64,000 bases of DNA from NCBI GenBank assembly GCA_903960515.1, contig CAJCBL010000171.1, positions 24,762 to 88,761 on the forward strand, in the 5' to 3' direction. Shown one piece after another: positions 53,254 through 64,000 of the stretch. The DNA is from an uncultured Verrucomicrobiota bacterium. GTDB taxonomy: Bacteria; Verrucomicrobiota; Verrucomicrobiia; Opitutales; Opitutaceae. The notes under the pieces were generated by a model. It worked only from the letters and a program-made list of their open reading frames with translations. It searched no databases and was not told where the DNA came from. The position numbers were made by a program, and so were the translations under genes. Position 1 is the stretch's first letter. Each line of letters starts with the position of its first letter.

Positions 53254-54539
53254 CCCTCGTAGCTCTGCTCGCGGTCATCGCGGCGCTCGCAAAATTGTTG
53301 GCCAATGAGCGCCGGCGCCAATGCGACCTGCGCGCTGCGCTGCGCAACCGCACCCCCTATTTGGTGGCTGAGGGACCGGGACGTTTTGCCGGCGAATGGA
53401 GGGAGACCGTAGCCACCGCCAACGAGCTTATCGCGGCTCTTCGCACGGCCGATGCCGAGCGCAAGGGGCAGCTCCATCAGATCGAAGCCACTCTCGGCAG
53501 CCTTCAGGAAGGCGTGCTGGTCGTAGATGAGAGCAATCGTGTGGTCCTGGCGAACAAGGCGTTGGAGGTGATATTTCAGGCCGCTCCCGTGATACTTGGC
53601 CAGCGCATCGAGACGGTTGCACACAGCAGCGCCTTCTCGGGTTTTCTCGACGCAGTACGGCGCGGCACTGCGGCGCAGCGCGTGGATCTGGAATTCGTGA
53701 GCGGCGCCGACTCGGTCTGGGCCGAAGCCACCGGCGCTGTGATCTCGCCCTGGACCGGTGCACGCGGCGAGTGGGTGCTGTGCGTATTGCATGAAGTCAC
53801 CCGCCAGAAACGCCTCGAGAACATGCGCAAGGACTTCGTTGCCAACGTCTCTCACGAGCTTCGTACCCCGCTGACGGTGATCAAGGGCTTCGTGGAGACC
53901 CTGGTAGACGGGCACGCCGAAATCCCCGAGGCCGACCGCGACCGTTTCCTTCGCACGATTCAGCGGCATGCCGAGCGCCTCCACCGTATCCTGGAAGACC
54001 TGCTCACCCTTTCCCGCCTCGAATCCAGCGCCCCCGGCATGCAGTTGGAAACAACCGATCTGACCCGGCTCCTAAGTGAGCTCGCCGACGACTACCGCCC
54101 CCGCTGCTCCGCCTCGGGGCACCGCATCGAACTGGAACTGCCCTCCGAGGTGCCAGTTGTATCGGCCGACCCGGTGCGGCTGCGCCAGGTGTTCGACAAC
54201 CTTCTGGACAACGCGCTCAAATACACGCCGCCCCAGTCCTTCATCACCATCCGCGTGGCGGTGGTCGTGGCACAGGCGGAGATTCGCATCATCGACAACG
54301 GCCCGGGCATCCCGGCGCGGGATTTGCCGCATATCTTCGAGCGCTTCTATCGGGTGGACAAAGGCCGCTCGCGGGAGAAAGGCGGCACCGGGCTGGGGTT
54401 GAGCATCGTGAAACATATAGTGCAGCTCCACGGCGGGCGGGTCTGGGCCGAGAGCGAAGGTGGGCAGGGTACGACCATCGCATTCACCTTGCCGTTGCAG
54501 GGCGATGCGGTGCCAGTGCCGGGGCGAGCAGGAGCGTAG
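53241..54539 (+). CDS. phoR: PhoR-like sensor histidine kinase
   Basis: PAS-like region, KDFVANVSHELRTPLTVIKGFVETL, HATPase GGTGLGLSIVKHIVQLHGGRVWAES; overlaps phoB. Confidence 0.9.
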   Translation: MLKLTLVALLAVIAALAKLLANERRRQCDLRAALRNRTPYLVAEGPGRFAGEWRETVATANELIAALRTADAERKGQLHQIEATLGSLQEGVLVVDESNRVVLANKALEVIFQAAPVILGQRIETVAHSSAFSGFLDAVRRGTAAQRVDLEFVSGADSVWAEATGAVISPWTGARGEWVLCVLHEVTRQKRLENMRKDFVANVSHELRTPLTVIKGFVETLVDGHAEIPEADRDRFLRTIQRHAERLHRILEDLLTLSRLESSAPGMQLETTDLTRLLSELADDYRPRCSASGHRIELELPSEVPVVSADPVRLRQVFDNLLDNALKYTPPQSFITIRVAVVVAQAEIRIIDNGPGIPARDLPHIFERFYRVDKGRSREKGGTGLGLSIVKHIVQLHGGRVWAESEGGQGTTIAFTLPLQGDAVPVPGRAGA

Positions 54540-54662
54540 TTGCCGCCTGTATCCCCTGCCTCCGTCTGCTGGCTACAGATCCAAGCAGCGAGGCAAGCCG
54601 TACCAACGGTTGCCTAAGGGGTATTTTCGGGTTGTCACAGGGCGTCCGGCCTCGGTGCATGG

Positions 54663-55277
54663 ATGCCCATGCGTCTTCACCCCGGGGCCAAGCCCGAGTT
54701 TGTTCTCCACGTCGAGTCTCGCCAGGCCCAGCTGCGCAGCGAATTGCCCGCCTGTCTGCCGGCCCCGCCGGCCAGTATCGTGCTGGAGATCGGCTGCGGG
54801 CACGGTCATTTCCTGGCGCGCTATGCGGAGGCCCACCCCGACCGTTTCTGCCTCGGCATCGATATCATCAAAGACCGCCTGGAGCGCGCGGCCAAAAAGG
54901 GCCGGCGAGCCGGGCTCAAGAATGTCCATTTTCATAAGACGGAGGCGACTGAGCTCGTCGAGTGCCTCACCCCCGGCATCGTATTGCAGGCGGTGTTTCT
55001 CCTTTTTCCCGATCCCTGGCCCAAGAAGCGGCACCATAAAAACCGCCTCGTCCGCCCCGATTTCCTCGCCGACCTTGCGCGCCACGTGGTGCCCGGCGGA
55101 GCCTTCTATTTCCGCACCGACCACGCCGAGTACTTCGCCGCTGGCCGCGCCGTGCTCGAACAGCATCCCGATTGGCAAATCGAGCCCACCGCGCCCTGGC
55201 CCTTTGAGGAGGCTACGGTGTTCCAGCTCAAGGCCCCGGAATACCAGTCGCTCGTGGCCACTCGGCGCCGGACCTGA
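54663..55277 (+). CDS. trmB: tRNA (guanine-N7-)-methyltransferase
   Basis: IVLEIGCGHGHFLARYAEAHPDRFCLGIDIIKDRLERA ... FLLFPDPWPKKRHHKNRLVRPDFL. Confidence 0.95.
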   Translation: MPMRLHPGAKPEFVLHVESRQAQLRSELPACLPAPPASIVLEIGCGHGHFLARYAEAHPDRFCLGIDIIKDRLERAAKKGRRAGLKNVHFHKTEATELVECLTPGIVLQAVFLLFPDPWPKKRHHKNRLVRPDFLADLARHVVPGGAFYFRTDHAEYFAAGRAVLEQHPDWQIEPTAPWPFEEATVFQLKAPEYQSLVATRRRT

Positions 55278-55570
55278 TCGATACCGGACTTCCCGGATTC
55301 CGGCCCCATGCGCACAACAGCGCCCGGGCCGGCCGCCCCCCCGGCCGGAGAGAGACCCCGGGCCATCCAAACGCATGGTTTCGGCTAATACCCCTGCGCG
55401 CTCCAAACAGCGCCGATTGTAGCCGGCTGACATTGGCCTTTGGAGATTGCCCCGAGCGAAGCGCCAACCGTTTTGGGCGGGCGTGTATTTTGCCTTCAAC
55501 CTTTTCGATGTTTGACCCGATCAGGAACTTCCCCCTTTTCTAGGACAGTTCTTCGCGCAATCCCCCTCCC

Positions 55571-56428
55571 ATGGCCTTCCGGGTCACTACCAGCGCCTCG
55601 ATCATCTTCCTCGCCGCCAGCTCCGCCCACGCTTCGGGCGGGGTCGACCCCAGCGCTTCCACGCTCTTCGACGTCTACGGCCTGCCCGTGACGAACAGCA
55701 TGGTTACCGGCTGGGTGGTGTCTCTGTGCATACTTGGAGGGCTCCGGCTGATGGTGAAGAAGCCGCAACTCATACCGTCGCGAGGCCAGGCTATTGTGGA
55801 AGGTGCGCTCTCCGCGCTGCGCGGACTCTTCGAACCCATCGTGGGCAAGAAGGCCTTTCCTGCGGCCTTCCCGATCCTCATCTCCCTATTTCTGTTCATC
55901 CTGCTGCAGAACTGGAGCGGCCTGATCCCCGGGGTGGGCAGCATCGGCTTCGGGCATTTCGTGGACGGCACATTCCATGTCACCGAGCCCTTCATTCGGC
56001 CGGCCAATGCGGACTGGAACGGCACCATCGCCCTGGCCGCGGCGGCGATGATCGCCTGGGCTTATCTCATTCTGCGCTACGCCGGGCCCAAACACATCCT
56101 TCACGATCTCTTCGGCAACAAGGCCGACAAGAAGGAGCTCTCGGCCTATATCTACTACCCGCTCTCGCTGGTCTTTTTCGGGGTAGGCTTCATCGAGATC
56201 GTCTCGATTTGCATCCGCCCGTTCACCCTCTCGGTGCGTCTCTTCGGCAACGTCTTCGGCGGAGAGAACCTGCTGCATGCCACCGGGTTTGTCTTCCCGT
56301 TCTACTTTCTCGAAACTCTCGTGGGCTTCGTCCAGGCACTGGTCTTCACCCTCCTGTTGAGCGTCTATATCGGGCTGATCTGCAACTCCGGAGAGGACAC
56401 CGAGCACGATCACGCCTCCCACCACTGA
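55571..56428 (+). CDS. atpB: ATP synthase F0 subunit a
   Basis: LLQNWSGLIPGVGSIGFG ... ISICIRPFTLSVRLFGNVFGGENL-type motif; first gene of atp operon. Confidence 0.95.
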   Translation: MAFRVTTSASIIFLAASSAHASGGVDPSASTLFDVYGLPVTNSMVTGWVVSLCILGGLRLMVKKPQLIPSRGQAIVEGALSALRGLFEPIVGKKAFPAAFPILISLFLFILLQNWSGLIPGVGSIGFGHFVDGTFHVTEPFIRPANADWNGTIALAAAAMIAWAYLILRYAGPKHILHDLFGNKADKKELSAYIYYPLSLVFFGVGFIEIVSICIRPFTLSVRLFGNVFGGENLLHATGFVFPFYFLETLVGFVQALVFTLLLSVYIGLICNSGEDTEHDHASHH

Positions 56429-56498
56429 CCCTTTTCCGGGCGGGACCGTGCCAACGAGTGCGGGCGTCCGGATGCAACACCAACCTAGATCACCAACC

Positions 56499-56735
56499 AT
56501 GTCTCCCCTCCTCGCTGAAGTCACTGAAGCCGTCGCCAAGTCTGGCGTCACCGGAAATATCGCCAGCGCCGCCGGCGTGCTCGCCGCCGCCATCGGTGTC
56601 GGCATCATCGGCATGAAGGCCTGCGAGTCCGTAGGCCGCAATCCCGGCGCATCCGGCAAGATCCTCGTGCAGTCCATTCTGGGAATGGCACTGGCCGAAG
56701 GACTGGGTCTGCTCGCCCTGATCATCGCGAAATAA
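56499..56735 (+). CDS. atpE: ATP synthase F0 subunit c
   Basis: MSPLLAEVTEAVAKSGVTGNIASAAGVLAAAIGVGIIGMKACESVGRNPGASGKILVQSILGMALAEGLGLLALIIAK; ORF-track start is over-extended. Confidence 0.96.
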   Translation: MSPLLAEVTEAVAKSGVTGNIASAAGVLAAAIGVGIIGMKACESVGRNPGASGKILVQSILGMALAEGLGLLALIIAK

Positions 56736-56789
56736 CTCTTCCCCCAAAGCGCCCTACCTGTCGTCGGGCGCTTTATCCCTTTTCCTGCC

Positions 56790-57347
56790 ATGCTCGCCAC
56801 GCTGACGTTCCTCCTTGCTTCCGCTGCGCCCGAAGCCGCCGAGGCTGCCCATCAAGGCAACCAGTTCGGCATCGCGACGAACTACATCGTGATGCAGTTC
56901 GTCAGCTTCTGCATCCTAGCCGTCGTGCTCTACCGTTGGGGCCTCAAGCCGGTGCTCACCACGATGGACGAGCGCCAGCACAAGATCGAGGCCGGCCTCA
57001 AATATACAGAGGAGATGAGGGCCAAGCTCGAGCAGGCCAACCTGCAGAGCGAGGAGATCATGCGCAAAGCGGCCTTTGAGGCGCAGGCCGTGGTAACCGA
57101 TGCCCGCAAGGTCGCCAAGGAGCTCGCCGATCGCCAAGCTCAGGATACCGCCGCGCAGACGGCGTCCATGCTCGCCAAGGCCCAGCAGGCCATCGATCTT
57201 GAGCACGGCAAGATGATGGCCGAGGTTCGCGGGGAGATCGCCCGCCTGGTGACCCTCACCGCGGCCAAGGTGCTCTCCACCGAACTCTCTGCCGCCGACA
57301 AGGCGCGCTATACTCAGGCCGCCACCCGCGACCTGACCAGCGTCTGA
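56790..57347 (+). CDS. atpF: ATP synthase F0 subunit b
   Basis: Single TM then long charged helix; position in operon. Confidence 0.94.
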   Translation: MLATLTFLLASAAPEAAEAAHQGNQFGIATNYIVMQFVSFCILAVVLYRWGLKPVLTTMDERQHKIEAGLKYTEEMRAKLEQANLQSEEIMRKAAFEAQAVVTDARKVAKELADRQAQDTAAQTASMLAKAQQAIDLEHGKMMAEVRGEIARLVTLTAAKVLSTELSAADKARYTQAATRDLTSV

Positions 57348-57443
57348 ATCGAAGGCTGAAAGCTGAAGAACTGCAGGCTGAATAGCACCTAAACCGGCCC
57401 CCATTCTCATCTTCGGCTTTTCAGACTTCAGCATTCAGCCTTT
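57348..57443. repeat. GGCTGAA-type inverted repeat between atpF and atpH
   Basis: AAGGCTGAAAGCTGAAGAACTGCAGGCTGAA ... CTTTTCAGACTTCAGCATTCAGCCTTT. Confidence 0.85.
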
Positions 57444-57449
57444 CCACTC

Positions 57450-57845
57450 ATGTCCGCTTCCAAACAGATCCGCGCCACAGCCCGCACTCTCCTCAAGCTG
57501 AGCCTGGAAAACGGCCAACTCTCCGAGGCGAAGGTGGCCGATGTGCTCGCTTGGTTTGAGCAGAAGCCGCCGGCCCACTCCGCCGCCACACTGCGCGAGT
57601 ACCACCGCCTCGCCCTGCGCGAATACAACCGCAGCCGCGCCCGCGTAGAGTTCGCCGGTGCCCTGCCGGGCGATGCCCTCCCGTCCATCGTTGCCCAACT
57701 TTCCAGCATCTATGGCCGACCTGTCTCTGCCATTACCAGAGAGAATCCCGACCTCATTGCCGGCGTGCGCATCAGCATCGGCGACGATGTCTACGAGCGC
57801 TCCATCGCCATCGAGCTCGAATCCCTCGCCAGCAGCAGCGTCTGA
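57450..57845 (+). CDS. atpH: ATP synthase F1 subunit delta
   Basis: Position in operon; C-terminal NPDLIAGVRISIGDDVYERSIAIELESL typical of delta. Confidence 0.92.
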   Translation: MSASKQIRATARTLLKLSLENGQLSEAKVADVLAWFEQKPPAHSAATLREYHRLALREYNRSRARVEFAGALPGDALPSIVAQLSSIYGRPVSAITRENPDLIAGVRISIGDDVYERSIAIELESLASSSV

Positions 57846-57952
57846 CTGATGCGAAACGCAGAATGGAGAATGCAGATCTGAAACGCAGATACGCGCACCT
57901 CCTTTCCCCACTTTAAGCTCTACATTCTCAATTCCCCCCACCGCCCGCGCCT

Positions 57953-59488
<1,536 letters not shown>

Positions 59489-59504
59489 GAGCGCTGAACG
59501 AAGG

Positions 59505-59927
59505 CTGAATGCTGAAACCTGAAGGCTGAAATGGTGAATCCATGTTTCACGAACACGGTGACCTCCGTATCCGAACGCGCGAACTCGCGCTGCGGATCGC
59601 GCGCGCTTACCGCGCCTTGCCTCGTGATCGGGTGGCCCAGGTTTGGGGCGAACAACTTCTCCGAGCGGGTGGCTCAGTCGGTGCAAATTATCGTGAGGCT
59701 CAGCGTGGTCGATCAGTCGTTGAGTTTCGCTCAAAGCTGGGAGATTGCCTCCGTGAAGCGGACGAAGCCCTCTATTGGATCGAATTGCTGGAAGCCGAGA
59801 AATATTTCACTCCGGAAAGGGTCGCCGCGCTCAAGGACGAGCTCGATCAGCTCATTGCCATTATTGTCACGCTCATTCGGAAAGACCCAGCGGGCTGAGT
59901 ATTCAGCCTTCAGGGTTCAGCCTTCAG
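59505..59927. repeat. GGCTGAA-type inverted repeat enclosing the four-helix-bundle ORF
   Basis: 59505-59530 CTGAATGCTGAAACCTGAAGGCTGAA; 59902-59927 TTCAGCCTTCAGGGTTCAGCCTTCAG (24/26 complementary). Confidence 0.9.
59542..59898 (+). CDS. four-helix-bundle protein (23S rRNA intervening-sequence/S23, TIGR02436-like family)
   Basis: FHEHGDLRIRTRELALRIARAYRALPRDRVAQVWGEQLLRAGGSVGANYREAQRGRSVVEFRSKLGDCLREADEALYWIELL; RAGGSVGANYREA and READEALYWIELL are family hallmarks. Confidence 0.92.
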   Translation: MFHEHGDLRIRTRELALRIARAYRALPRDRVAQVWGEQLLRAGGSVGANYREAQRGRSVVEFRSKLGDCLREADEALYWIELLEAEKYFTPERVAALKDELDQLIAIIVTLIRKDPAG

Positions 59928-59938
59928 CCTTCTAGAAC

Positions 59939-60823
59939 ATGCCCTCGACCAGAGACATCCGACGTCGCATTAAGTCCGTAAAGAACACCCGCCAGATTAC
60001 CAAGGCGATGGAGTTGGTTGCGGCCTCCAAGATGAAGAAGGCCCAGCAGCTCGCCGTGGCCGGCCATCCCTACGCCGCGTTGCTCTGCGATATGCTCGCC
60101 ACCCTCAGCCACCGTGTGGAACACGAGCAGCATCCGTTCTTCGCCGCCCGCCCGGTAGCCAACCGGGGCATCCTGCTGATCACTACCGACCGCGGCCTCT
60201 GCGGCCCGCTCAATAGCAACCTGCTGCGCGTCGTCACCGAGATCCAGGAGCCCACGAAATACGTGTGCATCGGCCGCAAGGGCACCCAGTTTCTCAGCCG
60301 CACCAAACGTGATCTCGTGGCGGATTTCACGGTGAGCGACAAGACCCCCTTCGCTGAGATTCGGCCCGCCGCCGAGTACCTGATCAAACTTTTCCTCGAT
60401 GGAGAGGTGGATACCGTGGAGGTTCTTTACTCCTACTATCGCAACACGCTGGTGCAGGTGCCTCTGTTGTTGCCGCTATTGCCGCTTGGCAACCTTGAGG
60501 ACTCCATCGAGCGGGTGCGCAAGCAGCGGGGGGGCGGGGAGTCTGCGGTCAAGAGCGACGAACGATCGATGCTCTTCGAACCGGGTGCCTCTGCGGTATT
60601 CGATGCATTGCTGCCGCTCTTTATCAACCGCGAGATTTATCAGTGCGTGCTCGACTCCAAGGCCTCCGAACATAGCGCCCGCATGGTTGCGATGAAGACG
60701 GCCAAGGACAACGCCTCCAAGCTTCTCGATTCCCTTACGCTCGAATATAACAAGGCCCGCCAAGCCGGCATCACCGCTGAGATTCTCGAAATCTCCGCCT
60801 CTCAGATGGCTCAGTCTGCGTAA
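59939..60823 (+). CDS. atpG: ATP synthase F1 subunit gamma
   Basis: MPSTRDIRRRIKSVKNTRQITKAMELVAASKMKKAQ. Confidence 0.97.
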   Translation: MPSTRDIRRRIKSVKNTRQITKAMELVAASKMKKAQQLAVAGHPYAALLCDMLATLSHRVEHEQHPFFAARPVANRGILLITTDRGLCGPLNSNLLRVVTEIQEPTKYVCIGRKGTQFLSRTKRDLVADFTVSDKTPFAEIRPAAEYLIKLFLDGEVDTVEVLYSYYRNTLVQVPLLLPLLPLGNLEDSIERVRKQRGGGESAVKSDERSMLFEPGASAVFDALLPLFINREIYQCVLDSKASEHSARMVAMKTAKDNASKLLDSLTLEYNKARQAGITAEILEISASQMAQSA

Positions 60824-60861
60824 ACCACGCAGCAGTATAAATGCAGAATGATGAGGTTTAA

Positions 60862-62373
<1,512 letters not shown>

Positions 62374-62515
62374 AGGCTGAATCCCGAAAGGCTGAACCCG
62401 CCGGAGCTCTTTGGCGCAAACAGCCCCCGTCGCTCCTGCCTTCATCGCTCCAGCTTTCCGCGTTCAGGTTTTTAGTGTTCTGCTTTTCAGCCTTCAGTCG
62501 TTCAGCCTTTCCCTC
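62374..62515. repeat. GGCTGAA-type inverted repeat between atpD and atpC
   Basis: AGGCTGAATCCCGAAAGGCTGAACC ... TTTTCAGCCTTCAGTCGTTCAGCCTTT. Confidence 0.85.
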
Positions 62516-62517
62516 CC

Positions 62518-62928
62518 ATGCCCATCCTCCTTGAAATCGCCACCCCTGAAGGCCGGGTTTATTCGGACACGGTCGACACCGTAGTGCTGCCCACGGCCCA
62601 GGGCGAGATAGGCATCCTGCCCGGCCACATCCCCGTGCTCACGCAACTGGAGGCGGGAGAGCTGCGCGTCCAGAAAGGCAACACGCAGGAGCTGCTTGTT
62701 TGCGGCCGCGGTTTTGCCGAGATTGCCGGCGACAAGGTGAGCGTGCTCGCCGAGCAGGCGATCAACATCGCGGCCATCGACGAGGCTGTGGTGCAGAAAG
62801 CCTGCCAGCGCGCCGAGGAGGCGCTCAGGGAGGGGCCCAATCTCGCCACAGATGAAGCCGAGCGACTGGAAGGAGTGGTGCGTTTCGCCTACGCCCAGCT
62901 CGACATCAAGCGCCGCCATCGCGGCTGA
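62518..62928 (+). CDS. atpC: ATP synthase F1 subunit epsilon
   Basis: LEIATPEGRVYSDTVDTVVLPTAQGEIGILPGHIPVLTQLEAGEL. Confidence 0.96.
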   Translation: MPILLEIATPEGRVYSDTVDTVVLPTAQGEIGILPGHIPVLTQLEAGELRVQKGNTQELLVCGRGFAEIAGDKVSVLAEQAINIAAIDEAVVQKACQRAEEALREGPNLATDEAERLEGVVRFAYAQLDIKRRHRG

Positions 62929-62947
62929 GCGAGCGGCATGGATCGCT

Positions 62948-63385
62948 CTACCGATGAGGAATTGGTGATGGCCGTCCGCTCCGTCGATCTTGGCTGACCA
63001 TGGCGAACATGAGGGCACTCGCAACCCAGCCCAGCGCCAGTCCGCTCGCTAGGCGGGTTGAATGCAGCAGGGGAATAATCCCTGTGTTTTGCAGTAGCAA
63101 CTCGCTCAGTAGCGCCGCCGCCGCCGCCAGAAGGAGAGGCCGGCCCCAGCGAATCAAAAACCGAGGAGGGGGCAGGAGTGCACCAATGGCTACTCCCGCA
63201 TAGAGGCCGGCGCAACGGCTGCACACCAGCATGCCGACCCCTGCCACACAGAATGTTCGATCCGGGATTTGATGGCAGAGCCCGTGGAACAGGGCAACCG
63301 ACTCCTCCGGTCGTGCCCGCGCAGCAGCAAAAGCCCAAGGAATGAGCCCTGCTGTAGAGACAAGGACGCGCAGAAGCGCGATCAC
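62948..63385 (-). CDS. DUF2085-like membrane protein
   Basis: FHGLCHQIPDRTFCVAGVGMLVCSRCAGLYAGVAIG. Confidence 0.8.
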   Translation of the reverse strand: MIALLRVLVSTAGLIPWAFAAARARPEESVALFHGLCHQIPDRTFCVAGVGMLVCSRCAGLYAGVAIGALLPPPRFLIRWGRPLLLAAAAALLSELLLQNTGIIPLLHSTRLASGLALGWVASALMFAMVSQDRRSGRPSPIPHR

Positions 63386-63391
63386 GGAGTA

Positions 63392-63985
63392 TCAATTGCG
63401 GAGATTGCGCTTGAAGAACAGCAGCAGCGACAGGAACCCGCCGAGCGCACCGAAACCGGCGTAGAGCACAATATTCACGGGAATCATGAACAGACCAACG
63501 GTTCCCTGAATGGCGAATTGTCTGGCTAGTTCGGGCGGAAGGCGCTGCGCGAGCGCGGCCATGACGCCCGCGAACATGGCACCGAGGATCAAACTGAAGA
63601 TGCTGGAGATCAAACCGGCCCCAGCACCGGCGGCTGCGCCGAAAAGAGCGCCCTCAGCATTCGACATGGTATCCGTGGGGTTAGCCTTGAAGTACATCAT
63701 GAGGGCAAGCGTGACGCCCGCGATATTCAGCAGGCAGAAAAAGAAGTTCAGGCAGTTCAAGAGCGGGATGCTCGACAACAGGCCCCCAAAGAGCGCACCA
63801 AGGAGAATGTGTTTGGTGAAGCGGCTGAAGCCGGCTGCGCGCGCTGGCGAAGGTGTGGAGCCCCGCGCGACAATTAGAACCCGCCACTGACGACAATTAG
63901 AATCCGCCATCACGGCGGCCTCTTTTTTGGCTCGTTGGTCTGCGTGAGCGGTGAAGCTCGGGCCTTTGCGCAGGCCCATGATCAC
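63392..63985 (-). CDS. hypothetical multi-pass membrane protein (start uncertain)
   Basis: Several hydrophobic segments: HILLGALFGGLLSSIPLLNCLNFFFCLLNIAGVTLALMMYF. Confidence 0.6.
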   Translation of the reverse strand: MIMGLRKGPSFTAHADQRAKKEAAVMADSNCRQWRVLIVARGSTPSPARAAGFSRFTKHILLGALFGGLLSSIPLLNCLNFFFCLLNIAGVTLALMMYFKANPTDTMSNAEGALFGAAAGAGAGLISSIFSLILGAMFAGVMAALAQRLPPELARQFAIQGTVGLFMIPVNIVLYAGFGALGGFLSLLLFFKRNLRN

Positions 63986-64000
63986 CGAGCTTCAGTACCA

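Overview
64 kb GC-rich bacterial chromosomal window; gene content and style suggest a Verrucomicrobia/Opitutaceae-type genome (inference only). Main blocks: (1) SNF2 helicase with SWIM zinc finger (minus, runs off the left edge), glycyl-tRNA synthetase, tamB-like and tamA/BamA-like genes. (2) A decayed accessory stretch (~10.9-15.7 kb) with pseudogene fragments (SNF2, two tamB fragments), ~410-bp repeat modules, a dispersed palindrome family and a PaaX-like regulator frameshifted by a 10-bp tandem repeat. (3) A nitrogen-salvage region (17-47.7 kb): porin, urtABCDE, ureABC, then on the minus strand ureEFGD, a NrtABC-type ABC transporter, a NikR-like regulator, two DUF1989 proteins, a urea/guanidine carboxylase and allophanate hydrolase. 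(4) mnmE-mnmG with a parS-like 16-mer inside mnmG and a second exact copy inside a decayed mnmG fragment just downstream. (5) phoB-phoR, trmB and the atpBEFHAGDC operon, with a four-helix-bundle (23S-IVS/S23-type) gene inserted between atpA and atpG inside an inverted repeat. Most notable: the parS duplication; operon-internal GGCTGAA-type inverted repeats bridging stop and start codons, one of which encloses the four-helix gene; an 814-bp TIR/TSD-bounded non-autonomous element at 44.06-44.87 kb carrying the palindrome; and the slippage-type frameshift in the PaaX-like gene. No rRNA, convincing tRNA or CRISPR array was seen.
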